Shown piece by piece: positions 54,867 through 62,182 of a DNA stretch of 64,000 bases; the first letter of the stretch is position 1; the number at the start of each line of letters is the position of its first letter. Source of the DNA: Alphaproteobacteria bacterium (GTDB lineage Bacteria > Pseudomonadota > Alphaproteobacteria > JAUHZY01); contig JAUHZY010000001.1 in assembly GCA_030425825.1 (NCBI GenBank), positions 1,088,834 to 1,152,833 of the forward strand, given 5' to 3'. A model generated the notes under the pieces. That model saw only the letters and a program-made list of their open reading frames with translations, did no database searches and was not told the origin of the DNA. A program made the position numbers and the translations under genes.

Positions 54867-55151
54867 AAAAGAAGGTAAAAGTGATGATTTTGAAAACGAA
54901 GACTTCCAGCTTTTTGTTTTTATTTGTTTGTCTAGCTCTTGTATCGTCTTATCTTCACCTTGTTTAAAAGATGTTTCAAATGGCGTTTCTTTATGAAGGG
55001 GGAAATTACCTATTTCATCGTCTCTTTGAAAAAGGCTCTTTGCTTTAGAAGACATCGAATGAACCCAAAGAGCAAAAGCCGCAGTATATGCCACTACGTT
55101 GATGACCCTACTTAACGACTTTTTTCCTAGAAAATTGAATTTTTTCAACAA
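54843..55151 (-). CDS. small single-pass membrane protein, function unknown
   Basis: Not recognised. A 102-residue frame from a TTG at 55151 with one membrane segment at about 15-33 (SRVINVVAYTAAFALWV) and a basic Ser/Lys-rich C-terminus. It overlaps the 3' end of rnj by 24 bases, tail to tail. A promoter-like TTGTCG/TATACT pair lies at 55186-55214. The start codon is weak and no ribosome site is clear, so this may not be a real gene. Confidence 0.4.
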   Translation of the reverse strand: MLKKFNFLGKKSLSRVINVVAYTAAFALWVHSMSSKAKSLFQRDDEIGNFPLHKETPFETSFKQGEDKTIQELDKQIKTKSWKSSFSKSSLLPSFLRSTQRS

Positions 55152-55185
55152 GTTGATGCCTAATCATATTTCTTATACTAAATGT

Positions 55186-55214
55186 AGTATACTAAAAAGA
55201 AACAGATACGACAA
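55186..55214 (-). promoter_or_regulatory. possible sigma70-type promoter
   Basis: On the minus strand TTGTCG (55214-55209) and TATACT (55191-55186) are 17 bases apart, after the end of fabI. The -10 box is inside a dyad TATACTA/TAGTATA (about 55174-55191), which might bind a regulator. Confidence 0.45.
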
Positions 55215-55219
55215 GAAAC

Positions 55220-55996
55220 TTAGTCAATAATATGATATCCACCATCAATATAGATGATATTCCCTGTAACAGAAGTGGCTGCATCAGAGGCCAAAAAAGC
55301 TGTATAAGCACCAACATCACCTATATTAACAAGGTGGCGCTGAGGTGACTTTGACTGTACAAGCGTGGTCAATTCATCGAACTGTTGAAGACCTGAAGCT
55401 GCACGCGTTTCAATGGGACCTGCAGAAATAGCGTTAACACGAATGCCTTCCGGCCCTAACTCAGAAGCCAAATATTTTGTCGCACATTCCAGCGCTGCTT
55501 TAACAGGGCCCATCATGTTATAGTGATCTACCACCTGCGTCGCACCATAAAAAGACATTGTCATCAATGTCCCTCCATTTTTCATCAAAGGACGTGCTCG
55601 CCGTGCCATTTCAATAAAAGAGTATGTAGAAATATCCATCGCCGTTAAAAAACCCTGGCGCGAAGAATTGACAAGATCATTGTTTAAATCTTCTTTAGGC
55701 GCATAAGCAATAGAATGCACTAAGAAATCAAGTTCTCCCCATGTTTTCTGAATCTCGCTAAAAACATTCTCTAATTGACCTTCGACACGCACATCCAAAG
55801 GCAGTGTTAATGTTGCTTCTAAACCTTCTGCAAGAGGTCGCACATAATTTTCAGCTTTCTCGTTCAAATATGTGATGGCAAGATCTGCACCACAGTCTTT
55901 AAAAGACTTCGCACAGCCATAAGCAATACTTTTATCGTTAGCAATTCCAACGACCAGTCCTTTTTTTCCCGTTAAGTCAATAAGTGGCTTTATCAT
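55220..55996 (-). CDS. fabI: enoyl-[acyl-carrier-protein] reductase, NADH-dependent
   Basis: Last step of each fatty-acid elongation cycle; 258 residues. GIANDKSIAYGCAKSF binds the cofactor. The active-site pair is Tyr159 and Lys166 in DHYNMMGPVKAALE; at the place of the first Tyr of the usual Y-Y-K triad there is Phe149 next to Tyr150. NAISAGPIETRAASGL follows. It overlaps the acyl-CoA synthetase gene by four bases and is last in the unit. Confidence 0.94.
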   Translation of the reverse strand: MIKPLIDLTGKKGLVVGIANDKSIAYGCAKSFKDCGADLAITYLNEKAENYVRPLAEGLEATLTLPLDVRVEGQLENVFSEIQKTWGELDFLVHSIAYAPKEDLNNDLVNSSRQGFLTAMDISTYSFIEMARRARPLMKNGGTLMTMSFYGATQVVDHYNMMGPVKAALECATKYLASELGPEGIRVNAISAGPIETRAASGLQQFDELTTLVQSKSPQRHLVNIGDVGAYTAFLASDAATSVTGNIIYIDGGYHIID

Positions 55997-58113
55997 ATTT
56001 TTATCCGTCCATCTAAAGCAACAACACCTTCTTCACTAACCCATAATGGGTTTATGTCTAACTCTTCAATTTGAGGAAAATCACACGCCAAAACACTTAA
56101 TGCGTGAATAACGTCAGCAACCTTCTCATATTGGGCCTTTGGATAGTTACGATACCCTTCAAGCTGCTTGAATATTTTCGTTTTCCTCATCATTGCAAGC
56201 GCCATTTCTTGATCTACCGGCACCAAGTCAATAGCCTTATCCTGATAGATTTCAACAGCTGTGCCACCTTGTCCAAATAAAACAAAATGGCCAAATGTGG
56301 GGTCTTTTTTTAAGCCAACAATCACCTCTCGTGCGTGCGGAATTTCTACCATTTTCTGAACACTCACGCCTTCTATGTTAGCTTCGGGGAAGGTTTTTCT
56401 TAACCCTTGCAGCATGGACTCTGTTGCGTCGAAAACATCTTGCGAAGATAAAAGACCTAAGCGCACACCGCCAACATCTGTTTTGTGGGTAATATCTTTA
56501 GAAAGAACCTTAATAACCTTTTTCCCTTTAATTTTTTCTGCAACCTTTTGTGCTTCTACAGCCGTCTTCACAGAGTACGTCTCAACAATAGGAATTTGAT
56601 AAGCTGCAAAAACCTGCTTTGATTCAACCTCGCTTAACATATGGCGCCCATCTATTTTTACCTGCTTAAAAATTTCTTCAACACGCTTTTTGTTTTTCTT
56701 TAAATGGTTCATTGAAACATCATCTGAACGTGTCCGTATTTTTTGATTCTTTGCATAATCAACTGTATGCATAAATGCACGAATAGCCTGACCTGGCGTA
56801 TCAAAAGATGGAATATTGTTTTCATAAAACATTTCGCGTGCACTATGCGCGGCACCCTCACCTAACCAACTTGCATAAACTGGTTTCTTTGCTGTCTTTT
56901 TCACAGCAACATCAATCACTGCCTTTGCTGTTTCAGATGTCGAAGAAATAGCTGTCGGGCAATTAAGAACAAGCACTGCATCAACTTCTTTGGCCTTCAA
57001 CAAAATATTCAAAGCATCCTGGTAACGCTCCCCAGGGGCATCACCTAAAATATCTACGGGATTAGAATGCGACCATGTCGGTGGTAAAACCTTATTTAAT
57101 TTTTGGATTGTTTTCTCTGAAAGTTCTGCTAAATCACCTTTTAAATCCATCAGCGAATCAACAGCGACAATTCCCATCCCACCACCGTTCGTTAAGATAG
57201 CAAGCCTTCCTTCGCCAGGTGATTTTTCTTTCGCTAGTATTTCTGTTGCATCAAAAAGCTCATCAATATCATAAACGCGCAACATGCCTGTGCGACGAAA
57301 AGCAGCATCATAAACTTCATCAGCACCTGCAAGTGCACCCGTGTGTGAAGAAATGGCTTTTGCACCAGCCTCATGCCGACCTGACTTAATAACAATAACT
57401 GGCTTTTGACGACACACTTCACGTGCAACACGCAAAAACTTTTCAGGCTCTTTAATTGATTCCATATAAAGCAAAATAGCCTCTGTTTTATCATCATCTT
57501 TGAGATAGCTTAGCATATCACCAAAATCAACATCGCTCATCGCGCCAAGTGAGACAACATGTGAAAACCCTACGCCTCGTGATGTCGCCCAATCAACAAT
57601 GGATGTTGCAAGCGCGCCAGACTGACTTAAAAAAGCAATATTTCCAACATGTGGGTTTACATGAACAAAAGAGGCATTCACACCAGCACCTGGCACGATC
57701 ACGCCCAAGCAGTTTGGACCAATAATACGCAGCTTTGAATCACCTGTCGCCTTAAGCATTTCTAATTTTAATTGCTCACCTTTTTGGCTATCTCCCTCAC
57801 CAAAACCTGCTGTGATGACAATAACAGCCTTCGTTCCATAATCTGCGAGCTCACCAACGATGTCAGGGACTGTGTTCGGTGGTGTACAAATGACAGCAAG
57901 ATCAGGGACTTCGGGCAAAGAGGCAATATTAGGGTAAGCACGGACACCTTCGATTGCATTGTATTTGGGGTTAACAGGCATGATCATGCCATCAAAGTCA
58001 GCGCGCAAAAGATTGCGCATCACGACGCGACCAACTGAATATTCACGACGTGAGGCACCAATAACGGCTATAGATTTTGGATTAAAAAACTTTTCAAGAT
58101 AGATATCGCTCAT
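55993..58113 (-). CDS. ADP-forming acetate/acyl-CoA synthetase (fused alpha-beta)
   Basis: A 706-residue enzyme that links acyl-CoA cleavage to ATP formation, or the reverse. Domain order: CoA-binding Rossmann part (1-130, FNPKSIAVIGASRREYSVGR), a succinyl-CoA-ligase-like part with RIIGPNCLGVIVPGAG and the phospho-His region AISSHTGALAGADEVYD (near residue 255), and a C-terminal ATP-grasp part (about 480-706, KVLSKDITHKTDVGGVRLG). No GNAT acetyltransferase domain is attached, so it is an enzyme rather than a Pat-type protein acetyltransferase. It overlaps both neighbours by four bases. Confidence 0.88.
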   Translation of the reverse strand: MSDIYLEKFFNPKSIAVIGASRREYSVGRVVMRNLLRADFDGMIMPVNPKYNAIEGVRAYPNIASLPEVPDLAVICTPPNTVPDIVGELADYGTKAVIVITAGFGEGDSQKGEQLKLEMLKATGDSKLRIIGPNCLGVIVPGAGVNASFVHVNPHVGNIAFLSQSGALATSIVDWATSRGVGFSHVVSLGAMSDVDFGDMLSYLKDDDKTEAILLYMESIKEPEKFLRVAREVCRQKPVIVIKSGRHEAGAKAISSHTGALAGADEVYDAAFRRTGMLRVYDIDELFDATEILAKEKSPGEGRLAILTNGGGMGIVAVDSLMDLKGDLAELSEKTIQKLNKVLPPTWSHSNPVDILGDAPGERYQDALNILLKAKEVDAVLVLNCPTAISSTSETAKAVIDVAVKKTAKKPVYASWLGEGAAHSAREMFYENNIPSFDTPGQAIRAFMHTVDYAKNQKIRTRSDDVSMNHLKKNKKRVEEIFKQVKIDGRHMLSEVESKQVFAAYQIPIVETYSVKTAVEAQKVAEKIKGKKVIKVLSKDITHKTDVGGVRLGLLSSQDVFDATESMLQGLRKTFPEANIEGVSVQKMVEIPHAREVIVGLKKDPTFGHFVLFGQGGTAVEIYQDKAIDLVPVDQEMALAMMRKTKIFKQLEGYRNYPKAQYEKVADVIHALSVLACDFPQIEELDINPLWVSEEGVVALDGRIKI

Positions 58114-59228
58114 TCAAAATCTTTAAGATATGTAAAAACCAAACCAATAACGTGTTCTTCTATACCATTTTGGTCATGCAACTTCCAGCCAAGATCTGCG
58201 GATAGCCCACCGCCTAAGTCCTTCCCAAATGAAATTTGAAAAGCATCTTCTTCATAGGCTGTTATTCCACCTTGGGACTCATCAAAGTTATTGTAAGCAA
58301 CAGCCGTATTCCACTCACCACGCATCAGCTTAAGGCCTGCTGTTGTGAACTCACGGCGCTGTGCCTCAATACCATCTGCATCATCAATGCGTACGTATTC
58401 AAGTAATGTCTCTGCTAAAATCTCTTCTGTTAATTTTGCACTGTGAATAACAGCAAATGCATAACGTGATTCATCGCTTTGATCATTAATACCTGATGCT
58501 GTTTGGCGCGCATAATGAGCAAAATACTCAAGACCAGGTAAAGCGTCAATATCACGACCTTCTAATGTAAAGGCATATGATTCAAGGTCTCCTGTATTAC
58601 TAACACCCCCATCTGATTGGTGCAGACGACCACGCTCTTGTAATGTTGAATTGCTAAAAATTGTGGTATCTGCAACGAACGTGTAGGCGCCCCATACATG
58701 CTTACCCGCTTTTCCCATATCGTTTTCAAACTCACCACCAATAATTAAACGGTCATACATCGGATAGTATTCGGCAATATCAACACCAAACACACCTGGT
58801 GCACGCTCCCACGCAACAGCAAATTTAGGCACCATAAATCCACCATATAAATAAAGTGGACCATCACGATACTGTAGAAGCATACGATCAACATAAAGGC
58901 CATGGTCATCGAACCAACGATCATCAGGTGACTGAAAGCTATTTGGTTCCAATGCAATTGTTGTTTGGAACGTCCATTTAGGGGAAAGATTTAAATTAAA
59001 TGTTGGGAAAAGCGTCCAATACAAATCATTTGCTTTGTCTCTGATACCTTCGGAAGAGACAACGTAATCATGCTGTAATTGACCCCAGAAATTAACTGTT
59101 AAATTGGGATATGATGTTGCTGATGATTGACCATAATTTGCGTTCTTAGGATTCTCAATATAGGTATCTGCGAATGCCGTGGAAAAAGAGGCCAGTGACA
59201 ATAAGGTAAATAAAAAAAGCTTTTTCAT
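58110..59228 (-). CDS. outer-membrane beta-barrel protein, porin-like
   Basis: A 372-residue protein with a signal peptide (1-20, cut after AFA). The rest has alternating polar and aromatic residues typical of beta strands, for example YVDRMLLQYRDGPLYLYGGF, WNTAVAYNNFDE and the final HVIGLVFTYLKDF. No family name could be given. It may form a channel for organic acids, as it heads a unit with an acyl-CoA synthetase and fabI (inference from context). AGGAG-like GGAGCAAAAA precedes the ATG. Confidence 0.75.
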   Translation of the reverse strand: MKKLFLFTLLSLASFSTAFADTYIENPKNANYGQSSATSYPNLTVNFWGQLQHDYVVSSEGIRDKANDLYWTLFPTFNLNLSPKWTFQTTIALEPNSFQSPDDRWFDDHGLYVDRMLLQYRDGPLYLYGGFMVPKFAVAWERAPGVFGVDIAEYYPMYDRLIIGGEFENDMGKAGKHVWGAYTFVADTTIFSNSTLQERGRLHQSDGGVSNTGDLESYAFTLEGRDIDALPGLEYFAHYARQTASGINDQSDESRYAFAVIHSAKLTEEILAETLLEYVRIDDADGIEAQRREFTTAGLKLMRGEWNTAVAYNNFDESQGGITAYEEDAFQISFGKDLGGGLSADLGWKLHDQNGIEEHVIGLVFTYLKDFE

Positions 59229-59317
59229 TTTTTGCTCCGTTTGTTTTATCCCTTCCTAATGTCACCTCGAAAAGAACTGAATTGATTTTTTACGTTTTAA
59301 CGTCTACATCATATAAC

Positions 59318-59659
59318 ATGAAATATTTTTTTCTATTCCTTTTTATGAGTTTGCCTGCTTTTTCAGACAATATTGATGAAAAAGTCATGCAATTATCATC
59401 TGAAATAAAATGTGTCGTCTGTGAGGGTGAGTCAATCAAAGAATCACGTGCTGATTTGGCTGTTCAAATGCGTGAAATCATGCGTGAAAAATTTCAAGCT
59501 GGTGAAAATAAAGAACAAATCAAAAGCTATCTTGTAGAGCGATACGGTGAAGGCATTTTGTTTAACCCCCCTGTCAATGGCTCAACCCTTTTGCTGTGGG
59601 CTAGTCCTCTTCTCCTGCTGATAGGTGGTTTATTTGTTTTGAGAAAGATGACAAAATGA
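59318..59659 (+). CDS. ccmH: cytochrome c maturation protein CcmH
   Basis: Membrane-bound thioredoxin-like protein that keeps apocytochrome c cysteines reduced for haem attachment; 113 residues from the ATG at 59318. Signal peptide at 1-17. The redox motif CVVC lies in SEIKCVVCEGESIKESRA, and a C-terminal membrane segment is at about 85-105. YGEGILFNPPVNGSTLLLW is typical. Its stop overlaps the next gene by four bases. Confidence 0.93.
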   Translation: MKYFFLFLFMSLPAFSDNIDEKVMQLSSEIKCVVCEGESIKESRADLAVQMREIMREKFQAGENKEQIKSYLVERYGEGILFNPPVNGSTLLLWASPLLLLIGGLFVLRKMTK

Positions 59660-60006
59660 TGTGGATTTTTGTAATTGTTATTAATTTTTTCGTAGTGACA
59701 GTTCTACTTTACAGCTTACGCAAAGAAAAAAATCTTTTCTTAAAAGTTTTTGTTGTAGGTTTTATTGTATTGGGGTCAACAGGCCTTTACCTTTACCTTG
59801 GCAGTCCTGATTATCCCGATCAACCTATTGAAGCACGCAGAGAAATTATGCGTGAAAACTTAGCTGATTGGCTATTACTAGAACGTGACCTTCCTAAAAG
59901 TGACGCCAGGCGTGAAACGCTCACCAAAATGATTGAGAAAACAGCGGAATTATTAGAAGTAGATTTACAAAAAATACGGACGCACTCTATCGTGAAGGAC
60001 CAATAA
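59656..60006 (+). CDS. short CcmI-like cytochrome c maturation protein
   Basis: A 116-residue protein with two membrane segments (about 1-20 and 28-48). After them comes YLYLGSPDYPDQPIEARRE, the CcmI mark (LGSPDxPDxP). In CcmI a periplasmic TPR domain of more than 200 residues follows; here only a short helix remains, ending IRTHSIVKDQ. CcmI binds apocytochrome and passes it to haem ligation. Either a minimal CcmI or a truncated one. The stop lies inside the end of the next gene, tail to tail. Confidence 0.7.
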   Translation: MMWIFVIVINFFVVTVLLYSLRKEKNLFLKVFVVGFIVLGSTGLYLYLGSPDYPDQPIEARREIMRENLADWLLLERDLPKSDARRETLTKMIEKTAELLEVDLQKIRTHSIVKDQ

Positions 60007-61399
60007 GATTTGAGTTCATAAGGATAGAATAGTTTGAGAAGCTCTCAGTCGCTACATTATATTCATACATGCCTGAGCTGTCATTGTCGACCGGGGCTAA
60101 TGTAACCAAATCCATGCCACGCGCCTTCATTAACTCATCCATACCCTTAATATTATCTCCTTCAATAGAAGCTAAATGCCCTTGCCCCATATGAATCACA
60201 TAACATGATTTTTTACCTTCGGCTTTCGCAAGACCATCATGTTTTTGTTCAATATCAGAAATTCTTTCGACAAGATCTTGGTTTTGTTGTCCCAAGCGTA
60301 TTTTATAAAAAGCCTCATTGTCTGTCGTCAGATCATTGAATGTTAACTTTTTTGATGGATCAAAATGCACAAACCCATCAACATCATACCCTGTAAATGG
60401 GTAAATAGCCTGCTCACTTAAATTCTCACTCTGCTTTAAATCAAGAAAATATTCCTTTTGGTCTTCCAGCTCTTTAAACCCCTTAAAATCACTATCTACA
60501 CCTTCCATTTTTTCTTTGTCATAGCCAGAAAAACTCCTCGCCATCGCTTTGAGTTGAGCGCCTGTATAGACATTAGGAATATCTAAACCTTCAATGATTG
60601 CACCATTTGCACGTGCAGACCATATTTTCTGGATTCGAGGTCCATCAAGAGATGTGTGCATTGTCGTCAAGACATCGCCATCAACCTTTCCCTGATAAAG
60701 AGGTGCATAAGAAACTTCTAATACCTTTTCATAAAGAAACTGTATGACCGGGTCATTTGGTTGCGCCTCTCCAGAAAGCTCCAAAGCTTTTTCATCGAGA
60801 GACTCTGCACGCTTTATCAAATCACCAACAAGTTGTTTCTTCAAAGCATTATTAGAAGCCCCTACACCTTCAAGGTGAAGGCCTATTTTACTAAACACAA
60901 AGCTTTCTTTATCCATCTTAAAAGCGGATGGATCTTTATTAAGCATTGTATTCTCATAAGCTTTTAGAATTTTAATTAAGAAGTCCTTTTGGTTGCTACA
61001 TTGATTCACAAGGTCTTTAACCCAACTACTAGAAGATACACTTTCAAGCATCAGAACAGAATGTGCATCTTCAGGAAATAACTTTTGACTATTATTACGG
61101 ATAAAAACATCATCTGCAGAAGCTGGTGTATATTCATCCAACTGTAAGTGGCTTCTATCAGCAACAAAGGTAAATTTATGACCAAAAATATCTGGGCTAT
61201 GAGATGTTTGCTCAAAAACTGGACCTCTCTGCGTATCCAGATCTAACGAGCCATTTTTTTTTGCTTCAGACAAAAGAAATTTAGGTTTTTTGTCTAGTTG
61301 CCCCATCAAGAAACTATTGCCAAAATCCTTCCATTCACGATATGTCGAAAAGCTTACCCCTTCATCTGCTGGCGGTGGAACCACCTTATCTTCAGACAT
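59987..61399 (-). CDS. unrecognised 470-residue protein, possible ChaN/TraB-like fold
   Basis: No firm family. The protein has 470 residues, begins MSEDKVVPPPADEGVSF, and has no signal peptide or membrane segment. Two segments resemble the Tiki (ChaN/TraB) and erythromycin esterase fold: FTFVADRSHLQLDEY followed by SVLMLESVSSS near the N-terminus, and CYVIHMGQGHLASIEG near residue 410, with the usual Gly-His. A similar first pair is seen in the tandem lipoproteins at 18-21 kb. AAGGAGAAA precedes the ATG. It is tail to tail with ccmI-like. Enzyme activity is a guess. Confidence 0.7.
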   Translation of the reverse strand: MSEDKVVPPPADEGVSFSTYREWKDFGNSFLMGQLDKKPKFLLSEAKKNGSLDLDTQRGPVFEQTSHSPDIFGHKFTFVADRSHLQLDEYTPASADDVFIRNNSQKLFPEDAHSVLMLESVSSSSWVKDLVNQCSNQKDFLIKILKAYENTMLNKDPSAFKMDKESFVFSKIGLHLEGVGASNNALKKQLVGDLIKRAESLDEKALELSGEAQPNDPVIQFLYEKVLEVSYAPLYQGKVDGDVLTTMHTSLDGPRIQKIWSARANGAIIEGLDIPNVYTGAQLKAMARSFSGYDKEKMEGVDSDFKGFKELEDQKEYFLDLKQSENLSEQAIYPFTGYDVDGFVHFDPSKKLTFNDLTTDNEAFYKIRLGQQNQDLVERISDIEQKHDGLAKAEGKKSCYVIHMGQGHLASIEGDNIKGMDELMKARGMDLVTLAPVDNDSSGMYEYNVATESFSNYSILMNSNLIGPSR

Positions 61400-61518
61400 G
61401 CATTTCTCCTTTTAAGTATGCCCTTAAATTGTAGCATATTTTAGGGTATTTCTCAATATCACCAGAGGAAAAATAATAATATTATATTAGGTTAATGCAT
61501 CGCAAAAAGAACCCGGGG

Positions 61519-62115
61519 TTAAAGCTCATAGGTTCTTTCATTATCAGGAGTATGAAAGGTAGGAGAGCCAATCTGCATTTCATAACCAAGTTCATTTGCA
61601 AACTCCTGAAGCAAAAGCAATCTCACAGATAATTTATATGTTTCTAGAAGCCCTTCATGCTTACCATTATTTATTTCTTTCTCAAAACCTTCACGTAGAT
61701 TTTTATTCCCTTCATCAAAATGATTATTGGGGTGAGATGCAAGAAGAGAATCTAAAATAGATACGTTTTTGATATCTTTTTTTTCAATATTTTTTGCAAG
61801 ATTATCAAGCTCAAAATGACGTGCCATATCGGCTTTGATTACTGAGAAATTATGATACACTCGAAGCTTGATCGTAGTTAATGAGTCATATTCACGTATA
61901 TTTTGATAAGAGCTGCTATTAACTTTATCATCAACAATAGCCTCTTTCGACATGGCATCAAGGCGACCATTCACCCACTGGTTATCTGGATTCAAAAGCT
62001 CTCGCTTAACATGCTCCATTTTTGATTTTCTTTTTGCTTCATCAACAGCAATAAAGCCAACAAAAGCCAGCACAGCAAAAGCGGCCCAGTAGAAATTTCT
62101 AGATAATCGGTTCAT
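61519..62115 (-). CDS. membrane-anchored protein, function unknown
   Basis: Not recognised. From the ATG at 62115 it has 198 residues, with one N-terminal membrane helix (about 9-24, FYWAAFAVLAFVGFIAV) and a mostly helical, charged periplasmic or cytoplasmic part. The end is GSPTFHTPDNERTYEL. A TTG start at 62139 would add eight residues. It lies between the UvrD gene and the 470-residue gene on the same strand, with a 119-base AT-rich gap after it that holds no clear terminator. Confidence 0.65.
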   Translation of the reverse strand: MNRLSRNFYWAAFAVLAFVGFIAVDEAKRKSKMEHVKRELLNPDNQWVNGRLDAMSKEAIVDDKVNSSSYQNIREYDSLTTIKLRVYHNFSVIKADMARHFELDNLAKNIEKKDIKNVSILDSLLASHPNNHFDEGNKNLREGFEKEINNGKHEGLLETYKLSVRLLLLQEFANELGYEMQIGSPTFHTPDNERTYEL

Positions 62116-62182
62116 TTTTTTCACGTCTATCGTTTGCAATTAACAGTAATTGCGCCTATAAAACAATAAAGTTTCCGAAATG

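Noticed and set aside
54867-55000. Frameshift as cause of the short RNase J
   Set aside because: The other two frames after 54866 show no RNase J C-terminal text, so a single frameshift does not explain the loss.
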